Assembly: GCF_001548055.1 (NCBI RefSeq)
Contig: NZ_AP014724.1
Span: forward strand, 806,001-870,000
Direction of reading: 5' to 3'
DNA: 64,000 bases
Source: Sulfurospirillum cavolei
Lineage (GTDB): Bacteria > Campylobacterota > Campylobacteria > Campylobacterales > Sulfurospirillaceae
Part shown: positions 29,107 through 38,350 of the stretch, in pieces
Layout: every line of letters begins with the position of its first letter
How positions within the stretch are numbered: position 1 is the first letter of the stretch
Translations under genes and position numbers: made by a program
The notes under the pieces: model-generated
Seen by the model: the letters and a program-made list of their open reading frames with translations, nothing else
Databases searched by the model: none
Told to the model about the DNA's origin: nothing

Positions 29107-31083
29107 TTACGCCTTTTTCAGTTTTTCGATTTGGTCGCGCAATTTAGCGGCTTTTTCAAACTCTAAAATCTTGGCCGCTTCCATCATCGCTTTGGTCAAT
29201 TCGGCGATAATTTTTTTCTTTTGTGACGGCGGAATCTTTTCCGTTTTCGAATAAACGTTGTAGAGCTCGGCTTGCTCTTCGAGTTTAAGATTTTCATCCA
29301 TTTTGCGCGTCGTACTATGCGGGGTAATGCCGTGTTTTTGGTTGAAGGCTTCTTGAAGGGCACGTCTTCGCATCGTCGTTTCAATCGCTTTTTGCATCGA
29401 ATCGGTAATCTTTTCCGCAAACATCAAAACCCGACCGTTGACATTACGTGCGGCACGTCCCATCGTTTGGATCAAGCTCGTTTCGGAGCGTAAAAAACCC
29501 TCTTTATCGGCGTCCAAAATCGCGACCAAAGAGACTTCGGGTAGATCCAGCCCCTCCCGCAAAAGGTTGATGCCCACTAAGACGTCGAATTCGCCGTTAC
29601 GCAGTGCGCGAATGATTTGATTGCGTTCGATTGCGTCGATTTCCGAGTGCATGTATTTGATTTTGATGCCAAGATCGGCGTAGTAGCGCGTGAGCTCTTC
29701 CGCCATCTTTTTGGTCAGAACGGTCACGAGCACTTTTTCGTCTTTACATGTCACTTTTTTGATCTCGTCGTAGAGCGTTTCGACTTGATGTTTGCTGCTT
29801 AAAATCTCTACTTCGGGATCTAAAAGTCCCGTCGGACGGATAATCTGTTCAGCGGTATTTTCGCCGCTGAGTTCTAACTCCAACTCTTTGGGCGTGGCAC
29901 TCACGAACAAATAGCGCGGTGCTTTGCGAATAAATTCGTCGAACATCAACGGACGGTTGTCCAAAGCACTCGGAAGCCTAAAACCGTACTCTACCAAAAC
30001 TTCTTTGCGACTGCGATCTCCTGCAAACATACCGCGAAATTGCGGCAGACTGACATGGGATTCGTCAACGATGACGAGGTACTCTTCGTTCATGGCTTCG
30101 AAGTAATCGAAAAGCGAGTAGGGCGTGCCGCCCGCTTCGATGCCGGTAAGATAGCGCGCATAGTTTTCGATGCCTTTGCACATGCCCGTACTTTGGAGCA
30201 TTTCAAGATCAAATTCGACACGTTGTTTGAGGCGTTGGTATTCGACCAGTTTGCCCTCTTGTTTCAAAAACGCCAAACGCTCTTCGAGCTCTGTTTCGAT
30301 CTGTTTAATCGCAAGTTGAAGGCGTTCGTGTCCGACGATAAATTGATTGGCGGCGTAGATAACGACTTTGGCGAGGGATTGTCTTTTTTGATTGAGCAAA
30401 ACGTCAAAATAGTAGATGCTCTCGACCTCGTCGCCGAAAAATTCAACCCGTATCGCCTCTTCTTCGTTGTAGGCGGGATAAATATCGACGATGTCGCCGT
30501 TGACCCTGAAACAGCCCCGATCGAAATAGACGTCGTTGCGTTTATAGCCCATATCGACCAAGCGTAAGAGCAGGGTTTTTTGGTTGATCGAAACCCCTTT
30601 TTCGATGATTTGCACCATTTTTTTGTATTCGTGCGGATTGCCCAATCCGTAGTTGGCGGAGACCGAGGCGACGCAAATGACGTCGCGATACGAAAGCAAC
30701 GAAGCGGTGGCACTGAGACGCAACCTCTCAAGCTCTTCGTTGATCGAACTGTCTTTCTCGATGAAAAGATCGCTTCGCGGAATATAGGCTTCGGGCTGAT
30801 AATAATCGTAATAACTGATGAAATACTCCACGTGGTTTTGAGGGAAAAACCCCTTAAATTCACTGTAAAGCTGGGCGGCAAGGGTTTTGTTGTGCGTCAT
30901 AATCAACGTGGGCATTTGAAGCGTTTGAATAATCTGTGCCATCGTGTACGTTTTGCCGCTTCCGGTCACGCCGATGAGCGTTTGGTAACGATTGCCTTTT
31001 TGAATAGACGCGCTCAGTTTAGCGATTGCCTCGGGTTGATCGCCGGAGGGTCGGTAGGGACTTTGAATGTGAAAAGGGTTCAT
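29107..31083 (-). CDS. uvrB: excinuclease ABC subunit B
   Basis: UvrB is the damage-verifying helicase-like subunit of nucleotide excision repair. The 658 residues show Walker [14 protein letters not shown], the beta-hairpin [19 protein letters not shown] in [12 protein letters not shown], and helicase motif [15 protein letters not shown]. The C-terminal UVR motif ([20 protein letters not shown]) contacts UvrC. It pairs functionally with mfd at 17-20 kb. Its promoter overlaps that of the divergent gene at 31145. Confidence 0.97.
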   Translation of the reverse strand: MNPFHIQSPYRPSGDQPEAIAKLSASIQKGNRYQTLIGVTGSGKTYTMAQIIQTLQMPTLIMTHNKTLAAQLYSEFKGFFPQNHVEYFISYYDYYQPEAYIPRSDLFIEKDSSINEELERLRLSATASLLSYRDVICVASVSANYGLGNPHEYKKMVQIIEKGVSINQKTLLLRLVDMGYKRNDVYFDRGCFRVNGDIVDIYPAYNEEEAIRVEFFGDEVESIYYFDVLLNQKRQSLAKVVIYAANQFIVGHERLQLAIKQIETELEERLAFLKQEGKLVEYQRLKQRVEFDLEMLQSTGMCKGIENYARYLTGIEAGGTPYSLFDYFEAMNEEYLVIVDESHVSLPQFRGMFAGDRSRKEVLVEYGFRLPSALDNRPLMFDEFIRKAPRYLFVSATPKELELELSGENTAEQIIRPTGLLDPEVEILSSKHQVETLYDEIKKVTCKDEKVLVTVLTKKMAEELTRYYADLGIKIKYMHSEIDAIERNQIIRALRNGEFDVLVGINLLREGLDLPEVSLVAILDADKEGFLRSETSLIQTMGRAARNVNGRVLMFAEKITDSMQKAIETTMRRRALQEAFNQKHGITPHSTTRKMDENLKLEEQAELYNVYSKTEKIPPSQKKKIIAELTKAMMEAAKILEFEKAAKLRDQIEKLKKA

Positions 31084-31144
31084 ATAGACACTTTGGGAAT
31101 AATTTTGTTACAATTATAGCAAACAGTCCACCATGGAGCCTTAA
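31084..31144. promoter_or_regulatory. overlapping back-to-back promoters for uvrB and the 31145 gene
   Basis: The sequence TACAATTATA (31109-31118) reads as TACAAT on the plus strand and TATAAT on the minus strand. The -10 boxes of the divergent genes therefore overlap by two bases, and the two promoters probably exclude each other. Confidence 0.55.
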
Positions 31145-31372
31145 ATGCAAGAGCAAACCATCAACGTTTTAACGCAAAAGATCGGCGAACTTGTCGAAAA
31201 ATACCAAGAACTTCAAGCGCAAAACGAGTTTTTACGCCAAGAACTCGTCAAAGAAAAGGCTCAAAGCGAAGCCAAAAGCGTACAAATCGCCAAGCTGGAA
31301 AACGACTTGATTAGTAAAGACGTCAATGCCGACGACCTTTTGAGCAAAATCGAAGCCGTACTGAAAAAATGA
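31145..31372 (+). CDS. small coiled-coil protein, ZapB-like in form
   Basis: A 75-residue protein that is almost entirely a predicted coiled coil: heptads run through IGELVEKYQELQAQNEFLRQ and on to SVQIAKLENDLI. No membrane segment or enzyme motif. The form resembles small septal coiled coils such as ZapB, but I do not recognise a specific family. It overlaps the next small gene by 4 bases, and that gene begins like ZapA. A GGAG ribosome site is 6 bases before the ATG. Confidence 0.6.
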   Translation: MQEQTINVLTQKIGELVEKYQELQAQNEFLRQELVKEKAQSEAKSVQIAKLENDLISKDVNADDLLSKIEAVLKK

Positions 31373-31587
31373 ATAAGATTACGATCAGCCTCGGCGGCAA
31401 AGACTACGACATCAAGTTGGAAGGCGATTTTGCCGTTCAATTTGAACAAGATTTTAAAGAACGGTTTAAAAATAGAAGCACCATCGATCCTAAAGAGTTA
31501 CTGTTCGCGTATGTCGGCAAATGCTACGACGCTTTTATGTTGGAAAACGAAATCGCGCAATTGGTACGAAAGTTAGACGAGCTTTAA
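31369..31587 (+). CDS. small protein, possibly ZapA-like
   Basis: A 72-residue cytoplasmic protein. Its opening, MNKITISLGGKDYDIKLEG, resembles the first strand pair of ZapA cell-division proteins (I-x-I-x-GK-x-Y), and its end is helical (ENEIAQLVRKLDEL). The middle lacks the ZapA dimer helix pattern I would expect, so the call is tentative. Translationally coupled (ATGA) to the coiled-coil gene upstream. Confidence 0.55.
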   Translation: MNKITISLGGKDYDIKLEGDFAVQFEQDFKERFKNRSTIDPKELLFAYVGKCYDAFMLENEIAQLVRKLDEL

Positions 31588-31667
31588 GTTAGACTTTACG
31601 TTCCTTTCATTATAATCCTAACAATTGTCAATAAGTGTATTGGCAAACACCATAACAAGGAGTTTTC
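31588..31667 (+). promoter_or_regulatory. pilin promoter and leader hairpin
   Basis: A TATAAT box is at 31611-31616 with a weak TTAGAC at 31589-31594. In the leader, TTGTCAATA-AGTG-TATTGGCAA (31625-31646) forms a nine-pair RNA hairpin, with one G-U pair, ending 11 bases before the AAGGAG ribosome site. This may stabilise the pilin mRNA or control its translation; that is inference. Confidence 0.55.
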
Positions 31668-32129
31668 ATGAGAAAAGGTTTCACGATGATCGAATTGATC
31701 TTCGTCATTGTTATTTTAGGTATCTTGGCGGCAGTGGCTATTCCAAGATTGACGGCAACTAGAGATGATGCAACAGCTTCAAAACTTGCTGCAAATCTTT
31801 CAACTTTGGTATCAGATGCAGGGTCATATTATACTGCAAAGGGTAATACATCATGGAATGCCGCTAAAGCAACTGACGTTACAAATGTTGAGTTACAAAC
31901 GGCGGCAAATGCTATGACTGCTGCTACAGATGCAACAACTTTTGTTGGAACTACACTTTATTTAAATGCTGATGCTACTCATAGTTGTTTTACAATTACT
32001 ACTACATCAGATGGTAATATGACAGTAGCTACTGGTGCTCAAACTACTGGTGCATGTGAAGGTGCTCAAACGACTGCTGCGAATCTTATTAAAACGTATA
32101 GTTTTGGCGGTACAGGTATTACAAGGTAA
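31668..32129 (+). CDS. type IV pilin-like prepilin 1
   Basis: Prepilin with a short basic leader (MRKG) and cleavage site before FTMIEL, then the hydrophobic assembly helix FVIVILGILAAVAIPRL. The 153-residue protein has a globular domain rich in Ala and Thr with a disulfide-sized pair, Cys in SCFTI and Cys in TTGACEG. Such proteins are exported, cleaved by a PilD-type peptidase and built into type IV pili, type II secretion or DNA-uptake pseudopili. From about base 31760 the codon choice (many GCT, ACT, GCA) differs from neighbouring genes, while the N-terminal 90 bases look native. A terminator-like hairpin follows. Confidence 0.88.
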   Translation: MRKGFTMIELIFVIVILGILAAVAIPRLTATRDDATASKLAANLSTLVSDAGSYYTAKGNTSWNAAKATDVTNVELQTAANAMTAATDATTFVGTTLYLNADATHSCFTITTTSDGNMTVATGAQTTGACEGAQTTAANLIKTYSFGGTGITR

Positions 32130-32134
32130 TTTTG

Positions 32135-32163
32135 AAAGAGAGTAACTATATGTTACTCTCTTT
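32135..32163 (+). terminator. strong hairpin between the two pilin genes
   Basis: A perfect 12-bp stem AAAGAGAGTAAC / GTTACTCTCTTT with a five-base loop. It could end most transcripts after pilin 1 and reduce expression of pilin 2 and priA, or protect the pilin 1 mRNA. Confidence 0.7.
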
Positions 32164-32205
32164 AAATTGAAATGATTAAAATTTATTAAGAAGAAAATAA
32201 TTATT

Positions 32206-32673
32206 ATGAAAAATGCTTTTACGATGATTGAACTTGTTTTCGTTATCGTCATTTTAGGTATTTTGGCAGCTGTTGCAATTCCAAGACTTGCGGTAACGCG
32301 CGATGATGCGATGATCGCAAGAGGCAAGGCTCAAGTCGCGGCGATTCGTAGCGGCATTGCGATGCAACGATCTCGAAATATGCTACAAGGAAACGCGCAA
32401 GCCAACGGTTTTTCTCCTTCAAATCTTGATGCTATCGCAGCGGAAAGTAATGACGGCGACAATCTTTTTTTTACCGCCGCGGGCAATGCGGCTAATATTT
32501 TGGAATATCCCATTATCTCGACAGCAGGTAGCGATGGACAGTGGGTAAAAACAGGTGTCAATGCATACGCATTTAGAGTCATGGGCGTTGCTCATCCGTT
32601 TGCGTACAATAACGCTACGGGTGCTTTTACCTGCACGGACGGTACCGATATCTGTACCCAATTAACGCAATAA
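32206..32673 (+). CDS. type IV pilin-like prepilin 2
   Basis: Second prepilin of 155 residues, with leader MKNA and the same segment FTMIEL followed by VFVIVILGILAAVAIPRLAV. The first 35 residues are nearly identical to pilin 1, indicating duplication, but the globular domain is different and has native-looking codons. It ends in a small predicted disulfide loop, CTDGTDIC. priA begins 2 bases after its stop. Campylobacter has a pseudopilin-like gene in the same place before priA; a role in DNA uptake is possible given comEC nearby. Confidence 0.85.
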   Translation: MKNAFTMIELVFVIVILGILAAVAIPRLAVTRDDAMIARGKAQVAAIRSGIAMQRSRNMLQGNAQANGFSPSNLDAIAAESNDGDNLFFTAAGNAANILEYPIISTAGSDGQWVKTGVNAYAFRVMGVAHPFAYNNATGAFTCTDGTDICTQLTQ

Positions 32674-32675
32674 AT

Positions 32676-34514
32676 GTGTTTTACTACCAAATCTCTCTTT
32701 TAAAATCTCCGCTTTCGCCTTTAAGCTATAGCTCCGACGCGCCGCTTGCACGAGGTACGCTGGTAGAAGTGTCGCTTTCGCGTCGAACGATGCGCGGCGT
32801 CGTGCTGGAAAGCATTGAAAAACCCTCCTTTACATGTGAGTGCATCGGATCTACATGTGAGCTTTTTTATCCTCCTAAAATCATCGAGCTTGCCCGTTTT
32901 ATCGCGGAGTATTACGTCTGTTCTTTGGGGGAAGCTTTAGCCTTGTTCATTCCTTACGACGTGCATGCTTCTTGCGACCAGAACGTTCAAACGAGCACGT
33001 CGATTGCGCTTTCTTCGGAACAACAAAAAGCGTTGGATTTTATTCAAGAACACCCTTCGTCGTTGCTTTTCGGAGATACGGGAAGCGGTAAAACCGAAAT
33101 CTATATGAAACTTTTCGAACAGTGCATTGACGAGGGCAAACAAGCGATCTTTTTGCTTCCCGAAATCGGCTTAACGCCGCAAATGAAAGAGCGCTTGAAG
33201 AAGCATTTCGGTTCCCATGTCGCCATTTGGCACTCTAAAATCAGCGCGAAGAAAAAAGAGCAGATTTTAAGCGATCTTTCTGAGGGCAAAATCGCCGTCG
33301 TGGCGGGAACGCGTTCGGCACTTTTTTTACCGTTTTCGCATTTAGGGGTTATCGTCGTTGACGAAGAACACGACGAAAGCTACAAATCAGGCTCACGTCC
33401 GCGTTATAACGCCAAAGACTTGGCACTTTTGTTCGGCCAAAAATTAGGCATTCGCGTGCTTTTGGGTTCGGCGACGCCAAGCCTTGGAAGTTTTCAAAAA
33501 CTGCCGACGTTTCGACTCAAAGGGACGTTTTTCCCTTCGCAAAGCAGGGTTTTGTACGATGAGGGCGAACACGGCATTTCGTACGTGATGACGCAAGCGA
33601 TTCAAAACGCGCTGAAAGCACACCGTCAAGTCGTCGTCTTTTTACCGACGCGCGCCAACTTCAAATACGTGACATGTAAGAAGTGCGGCGCGCATATCGA
33701 ATGTCCGTTTTGCAGCGTTGCGATGAGCTTGCACCATGCCGCAAACGCGTTGAAGTGTCATTACTGCAATTACGCCGAGACGATTCCGAGCGTTTGCCCG
33801 ACCTGCGGTCACGACGAGATTATCGCCGAACGCTTAGGAACGGCGGAGGTCGCCCAGAAACTCCAAGCACACTTTGAAAGCTTTGTCGTTCAACAGTTCG
33901 ACCGCGACGTCGTGCGTACCGAAAAGCATTTAAGCGAGATTTTAACGCGTTTTAACGAACATCGCATCGACATTATGGTCGGAACGCAAATGCTCTCCAA
34001 AGGGCACGACTACCACGACGTCGGGCTTGCCGTGATTTTAGGAATCGACGCTTTAATGGCTATGAGCGATTTTCGCGCCAGAGAAAAAACGCTGGCGTTG
34101 GTCAAACAAATCGCGGGAAGAAGCGGACGTAAAGGTTACGGAGAGGTACTGATTCAAACCAAAAACGCCGTTTTTTTCAAGCGTTATTTAGACGATTTTG
34201 AGGCATTTTTACACGAAGAAGCCCAGAGTCGAAAGGGGCTTTATCCGCCGTTTAAAAAGATGCTTCGCTTGATGAGTTCGCATGCCAAAGAGGAAAAAGC
34301 CCAAGCGATTATCGAGCACGTCGTAGGTATTGCCGCACACTTTCCAAACGTCGAAGTCGTGGGATTCGGTAAAGCGAATATCGCTAAAATCGCGGGTAAA
34401 TACCGTTACGAACTTTTGGCAAGAAGCGACTCAAGCAAAGCATTGCTCGAATTTGCCCATGCGCTTCGATCCTTACATGTCGAAGCCGATATGGATCCTC
34501 TGTCTTTTTCTTAA
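32676..34514 (+). CDS. priA: primosomal replication restart helicase PriA
   Basis: PriA reloads DnaB at stalled forks. The start is GTG at 32676; an ATG two bases earlier is out of frame. The 612-residue protein has Walker A GDTGSGKTEIY, VVDEEHDESYKSG, and the zinc-binding cluster with four Cys pairs (CKKCGAH, CPFC, CHYC, CPTCG). It ends with helicase motif VI in IAGRSGRKGYGEV. It directly follows the pilin 2 gene. dnaB, its functional client, lies 1.4 kb downstream. Confidence 0.95.
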   Translation: MFYYQISLLKSPLSPLSYSSDAPLARGTLVEVSLSRRTMRGVVLESIEKPSFTCECIGSTCELFYPPKIIELARFIAEYYVCSLGEALALFIPYDVHASCDQNVQTSTSIALSSEQQKALDFIQEHPSSLLFGDTGSGKTEIYMKLFEQCIDEGKQAIFLLPEIGLTPQMKERLKKHFGSHVAIWHSKISAKKKEQILSDLSEGKIAVVAGTRSALFLPFSHLGVIVVDEEHDESYKSGSRPRYNAKDLALLFGQKLGIRVLLGSATPSLGSFQKLPTFRLKGTFFPSQSRVLYDEGEHGISYVMTQAIQNALKAHRQVVVFLPTRANFKYVTCKKCGAHIECPFCSVAMSLHHAANALKCHYCNYAETIPSVCPTCGHDEIIAERLGTAEVAQKLQAHFESFVVQQFDRDVVRTEKHLSEILTRFNEHRIDIMVGTQMLSKGHDYHDVGLAVILGIDALMAMSDFRAREKTLALVKQIAGRSGRKGYGEVLIQTKNAVFFKRYLDDFEAFLHEEAQSRKGLYPPFKKMLRLMSSHAKEEKAQAIIEHVVGIAAHFPNVEVVGFGKANIAKIAGKYRYELLARSDSSKALLEFAHALRSLHVEADMDPLSFS

Positions 34515-34539
34515 AAACAAAAAGTGTATAATCTTTTCT

Positions 34540-34710
34540 ATTAGACTTCTGTCATAACCTATGAAAATAAGAGTATTGAGACATAGCACATCACTTTTTA
34601 AAACTAAAAACATCGCCATAGCTTTGGCTATGACTCAATTTTGAGTTTTAAAAATTAACACACTCTGTTCAAACTCTTTATATTTTAAAGGTTATGAAAG
34701 AAGTCTATTC
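34540..34710. mobile_element. MITE-like palindromic element
   Basis: Terminal inverted repeats TAGACTTCTGTCATAACC (34542-34559) and GGTTATGAAAGAAGTCTA (34690-34707) match at 17 of 18 bases. The interior is also a long imperfect palindrome centred near 34620 (GCCATAGC-TTT-GGCTATG), so the whole 166 bases can fold into one hairpin. No transposase frame is present. The ends fit a TA duplication (IS630 style) or an ATT duplication (some IS5 subgroups); the sequence alone cannot choose. AT-rich compared with its flanks. Confidence 0.75.
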
Positions 34711-34843
34711 TAAAAACACCTGTAAAAATTGCGCACGAAACACGGAGTCTCAATAAACCAAAAGCGACCGCTTCGAGGTTTTCATCGTCGATAACCGTTT
34801 TGAGAAGAGAATTTTGCAGGTATGACAAAGTTGGATCAATCAT
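34685..34843 (-). pseudogene. truncated gene start cut by the MITE-like element
   Basis: On the minus strand a 52-codon frame starts [17 protein letters not shown], has codon use like the host genes, and runs into the element's terminal repeat, where it stops (IDFFHNL). It looks like the 5' end of a native gene whose remainder was lost or displaced. Its ATG overlaps the ispG ATG on the opposite strand (TCATGA). No family is recognised, and no good ribosome site is seen, so this is tentative. Confidence 0.35.
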
Positions 34844-35906
34844 GATAAAACGCTACCCAACCAAACAAATTTTTGTCGGCAACGTGCCTATCGGCGGCGA
34901 TGCCAAAATACCCGTTCAATCGATGACGTTTTCCAAAACGCACGACGTGGACGCGACGGTCGAACAGATACGCCGGTTGCATTTTGCCGGATGCGACATC
35001 GTTCGCGTCGCCGTTCCCAACGAAGAAGACGCTCGCGCTCTTAAAAGCATCAAAGCGCAAAGTTCGCTTCCTTTGGTTGCGGATATTCATTTTAACTACC
35101 GCTTAGCACTCATCGCCGCGGAAGTCGTGGATTGCATTCGCATCAATCCGGGCAATATCGGCACTAAAGCACGCGTTAAAGAGGTCGTTAAAGCGTGCAA
35201 CGAAAGGGGTATTCCGATTCGTATCGGCGTCAACAGCGGTAGTTTGGAAAAAGAGTTTGACGAAAAGTACGGTCCGACCTCCAAAGGTATGGTCGAATCG
35301 GCGCTCTATAATATCAAATACCTTGAAGACTTGGGCTTTACCAATATGAAAGTCTCCCTCAAAGCCAGCGACGTGGAGCGCACCGTCGAAGCGTATCGTA
35401 TGCTTCGTCCTTTGGTCGATTACCCGTTTCATTTGGGCGTGACCGAAGCGGGTACGCTTTTTCATTCGACCGTCAAGTCGTCCATCGCGCTTGGAACGCT
35501 TTTGTTGGAAGGTATCGGCGATACCTTGCGCGTATCGATTACGGGAGAGTTGGAAGAAGAGATCAAAGTAGGGCGGGCTATTTTGAAAGACAGCGGCGTA
35601 CAAGCCGAAGGACTCAACATCATTTCCTGCCCGACCTGCGGACGTTTGGAAGCCAACCTCGTCAATGCCGTTGCCGAAGTAGAACGTCGTACAAAACACA
35701 TTAAAGCACCGCTGAATATCTCGGTAATGGGATGCGTGGTCAATGCCATCGGCGAAGCTAAACATGCCGATGTCGCCATAGCGTTCGGTAAAGGACAAGG
35801 ACTCGTGATGGTCAAAGGCGAAGTGGTTGCCAAACTCAAGGAAGAAAATTTGGTCGATACCTTTTTAGAAGCCGTCGAACGTGCCGCCAAGGAGTATAAA
35901 GCGTGA
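34842..35906 (+). CDS. ispG: 4-hydroxy-3-methylbut-2-en-1-yl diphosphate synthase (flavodoxin)
   Basis: IspG is the 4Fe-4S enzyme of the late MEP pathway. The ATG at 34842 ([19 protein letters not shown]) is preferred to a TTG 14 codons earlier. The 354 residues contain [28 protein letters not shown] and [11 protein letters not shown]. The cluster-binding Cys are in [13 protein letters not shown] and [16 protein letters not shown]. It overlaps the dnaB start (GTG) by 4 bases. Upstream lies the MITE-like element, so its promoter is uncertain. Confidence 0.96.
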   Translation: MIKRYPTKQIFVGNVPIGGDAKIPVQSMTFSKTHDVDATVEQIRRLHFAGCDIVRVAVPNEEDARALKSIKAQSSLPLVADIHFNYRLALIAAEVVDCIRINPGNIGTKARVKEVVKACNERGIPIRIGVNSGSLEKEFDEKYGPTSKGMVESALYNIKYLEDLGFTNMKVSLKASDVERTVEAYRMLRPLVDYPFHLGVTEAGTLFHSTVKSSIALGTLLLEGIGDTLRVSITGELEEEIKVGRAILKDSGVQAEGLNIISCPTCGRLEANLVNAVAEVERRTKHIKAPLNISVMGCVVNAIGEAKHADVAIAFGKGQGLVMVKGEVVAKLKEENLVDTFLEAVERAAKEYKA

Positions 35907-38350
35907 ATAACCTCCACAATATCAATATCGAGCGTTCCGTTTTAAGCTCTATTTTGTTTAATCCCGCAACTTTTGAAGATGTCGCGGCAAACCTGAACGC
36001 AAAAGATTTTTACTTACCGAGCCATCGCTATATTTACGAAGCGATGGAAGCGTGCGAGCGGGAAGATTTACCGATCGATGAAGAGTTCATCAAGAAAAAG
36101 CTGAATCAACAAGGGCGATTCGACGAAGACGCAATGTTGGAAATCCTCTCGACCAATCCGCTTCCGGCAACCAAAGCTTATGTCGAAGAGATTAAAGAAA
36201 AAGCGATTAAGCGGGAGTTGGTGCAACTAACCAGCGACATTAAAGAAATCGCGGTCGAAAAAGACCTTCCCTCAAGCGACGTCGTGGACTTGGTTCAGCA
36301 AAAACTCTATCAAATTACGCAAGAAAACAGCTCGCGAGAATTCCGTGAATCGCCCGAGATGACGCATGCGACCATCGCGCACATTCACGAGATGAAAAAA
36401 CGCGGTAATTCGGGCGTCGTCGGCGTCGACACGGGTTTTGCCGAGATCAACAAACTGACGACCGGCTTTGGGGAAGGCGATCTCATCATCGTCGCGGCAC
36501 GTCCGGCGATGGGGAAATGCTTGGCAAAAGGTACAAAAGTTTTGATGTTTGACGGAACGTTGAGAAACGTCGAAGATATTGCCGTGGGCGAACTGCTGAT
36601 GGGCGATGACTCGACGCCGCGAAAAGTGCTCTCTTTGGCACACGGTACGGAAAAAATGTATTGGGTCAGACAAAATAAAGGCATCGACTATCGCGTCAAC
36701 GAGTCGCATATTCTCTCTTTGAAACGTTCGCGCAATGAAGGCAAACACCGACACGGCGATGTCGTCAATATTTCGGTTCGAGACTATTTACGCAAAAGCA
36801 AAAAATTTAAAAATAATCATAAGGGATATAAAGTTCCCGTGAAATTTATGGAAAAAAGCGTTGAAATTGAGCCTTATTTCTTGGGTTTATGGTTAGGCGA
36901 CGGTCGAAAATCCGACGTTCGAATCGCGACGCAAGATCGTGAAATCGTAGCGTATCTTCACGCATATGCGACGCGATTGGGCTTAGGCGTTAGTCGCTCC
37001 GACGAAAACGAAAAATGTCCTATGTATGCGATCGTCAATACCGACAATACGAAAAAAGAGAGCTTACAGGCTCTCTTACGTCAACAAGGATTGATCGATC
37101 ATAAGCATATTCCGCACGATTATCTGATTAACTCTACGCAAAAACGCTTAGAGCTTTTAGCAGGATTGATCGACAGCGACGGGCATTATGACGCACAATG
37201 CAACGGGTATGAAATTACTCAAAAAGATGAGCATCTTGCCTGGCAAATTAAATTTCTTGCCGATACTTTAGGCTTTAGAACCTCCCTCAAAGCAAAAGAG
37301 GCAAAAATAAAGTCTCGGGATTTTACATGTAAGGTGTATCGGGTTCGCATTTTCGGGAACGTCGATTCGATTCCCGTGAAAGTGAAGCGTAAAGTAGCAC
37401 AGCCTTGGAGCGTTAAACGTAGTTGGAACCAAACGGGTATTCGCGTCGAATACGATCAAGTCGACGAATATTTCGGCTTTGAAATAGACGGCAATAGCCT
37501 CTTTTTATTGGAAGATATGACCGTAACCCACAATACCGCTTTTTGTCTCAATTTAGCGCAAAACGCCTTGAATGAAGGGCGTGGCGTGGCGATCTTTTCG
37601 TTAGAAATGCCGGCTGAGCAGTTGATGCTTAGGATGCTCAGCGCTAAAACGTCGATTCCGCTTCAAAAGCTCAAAGTCGGCGACATGAACGACGAGCAGT
37701 GGGGACATTTGACGCGTGCGGCGGACGAGATGAGCAAACGCAAATTTTTCGTCGACGATAACGGTTCGGTAGACATTCACCAAGTGCGCGCGAAACTTCG
37801 AAAACTCAAATCTCAGCATCCCGAAATTTCGTTGGCGATTATCGATTATTTGCAGTTGATGACCTCCGGCGGCAATCGTGATCGGCATTTGGAAGTCAGC
37901 GATATTAGCCGAGGATTGAAGCTTTTAGCGCGTGAGTTGAGTATTCCGATTATCGCGCTTTCTCAGCTCAACCGAGGTTTGGAAGCCAGAAGCGATAAAC
38001 GCCCGATGCTAAGCGATCTTCGTGAATCCGGAGCCATCGAACAAGATGCCGATATGATTTTGTTTGTTTACCGCGACGACGTGTATAAAATTCGCGAAGA
38101 GAAAGAAAAAGAGCAAAAAGCACGCACGGAAGGCAAAGAGTACAAAAGCAATTTCTTTGAAAAACCCGAAGAAGATGCCGAAGTGATCGTCGGTAAAAAC
38201 AGAAACGGTCCTGTGGGCGTGGCAAACCTCGTCTTTCAAAAAGCGTGCACGCGCTTCGTGGATCGTAAAATGGGTATTCCGATCGAAGTGGTGCAGTATA
38301 ACGCTTCGATCAATCCTCCCGAAGCCAAAATCGACTTACCGCCGTTGTAA
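35903..38350 (+). CDS. dnaB: replicative DNA helicase DnaB, interrupted by an intein
   Basis: DnaB is the hexameric replication fork helicase. The GTG start overlaps ispG by 4 bases. The uninterrupted frame encodes 815 residues, of which 206-544 are an intein, leaving a 476-residue helicase of normal size. The N-terminal domain starts [20 protein letters not shown]. The Walker A motif is split as RPAMGK | TAFCLN. Downstream are [15 protein letters not shown], the Walker B region AIIDYLQLM, the DnaB H3 motif [10 protein letters not shown] and the [11 protein letters not shown] motif. The helicase should be inactive until splicing, because Lys and Thr of the P-loop are separated. comEC overlaps by one base (TAATG). 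Confidence 0.97.
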   Translation: MNNLHNINIERSVLSSILFNPATFEDVAANLNAKDFYLPSHRYIYEAMEACEREDLPIDEEFIKKKLNQQGRFDEDAMLEILSTNPLPATKAYVEEIKEKAIKRELVQLTSDIKEIAVEKDLPSSDVVDLVQQKLYQITQENSSREFRESPEMTHATIAHIHEMKKRGNSGVVGVDTGFAEINKLTTGFGEGDLIIVAARPAMGKCLAKGTKVLMFDGTLRNVEDIAVGELLMGDDSTPRKVLSLAHGTEKMYWVRQNKGIDYRVNESHILSLKRSRNEGKHRHGDVVNISVRDYLRKSKKFKNNHKGYKVPVKFMEKSVEIEPYFLGLWLGDGRKSDVRIATQDREIVAYLHAYATRLGLGVSRSDENEKCPMYAIVNTDNTKKESLQALLRQQGLIDHKHIPHDYLINSTQKRLELLAGLIDSDGHYDAQCNGYEITQKDEHLAWQIKFLADTLGFRTSLKAKEAKIKSRDFTCKVYRVRIFGNVDSIPVKVKRKVAQPWSVKRSWNQTGIRVEYDQVDEYFGFEIDGNSLFLLEDMTVTHNTAFCLNLAQNALNEGRGVAIFSLEMPAEQLMLRMLSAKTSIPLQKLKVGDMNDEQWGHLTRAADEMSKRKFFVDDNGSVDIHQVRAKLRKLKSQHPEISLAIIDYLQLMTSGGNRDRHLEVSDISRGLKLLARELSIPIIALSQLNRGLEARSDKRPMLSDLRESGAIEQDADMILFVYRDDVYKIREEKEKEQKARTEGKEYKSNFFEKPEEDAEVIVGKNRNGPVGVANLVFQKACTRFVDRKMGIPIEVVQYNASINPPEAKIDLPPL
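36518..37534 (+). mobile_element. DnaB intein with LAGLIDADG homing endonuclease
   Basis: Self-splicing element of 339 residues in the same frame as dnaB. Residue 1 is Cys ([13 protein letters not shown], block A). Block B is RVNESHIL with His64, having Asn where many inteins have Thr. The endonuclease motifs are LGLWLGDG (Asp128) and [10 protein letters not shown] (Asp221), both with their acidic residues. Block F is [10 protein letters not shown], and the end is VTHN with penultimate His and terminal Asn; the +1 extein residue is Thr. All residues needed for splicing and probably for DNA cleavage are present. Composition resembles the host, and it carries one TTACATGTAA (37323-37332). Confidence 0.96.

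Noticed and set aside
30040-30881. Long open frames overlapping uvrB on both strands
   Set aside because: They lie inside a well-conserved uvrB and have compositions expected of shadow frames.
35103-35798. 231-codon open frame antisense to ispG
   Set aside because: ispG is conserved on the plus strand. The antisense frame has no ribosome site or recognisable motif and reflects codon bias.
36518-37534. Assembly error, frameshift or fusion in dnaB
   Set aside because: The insert is in frame, begins with Cys and ends with His-Asn at a catalytic motif, and contains ordered intein blocks.
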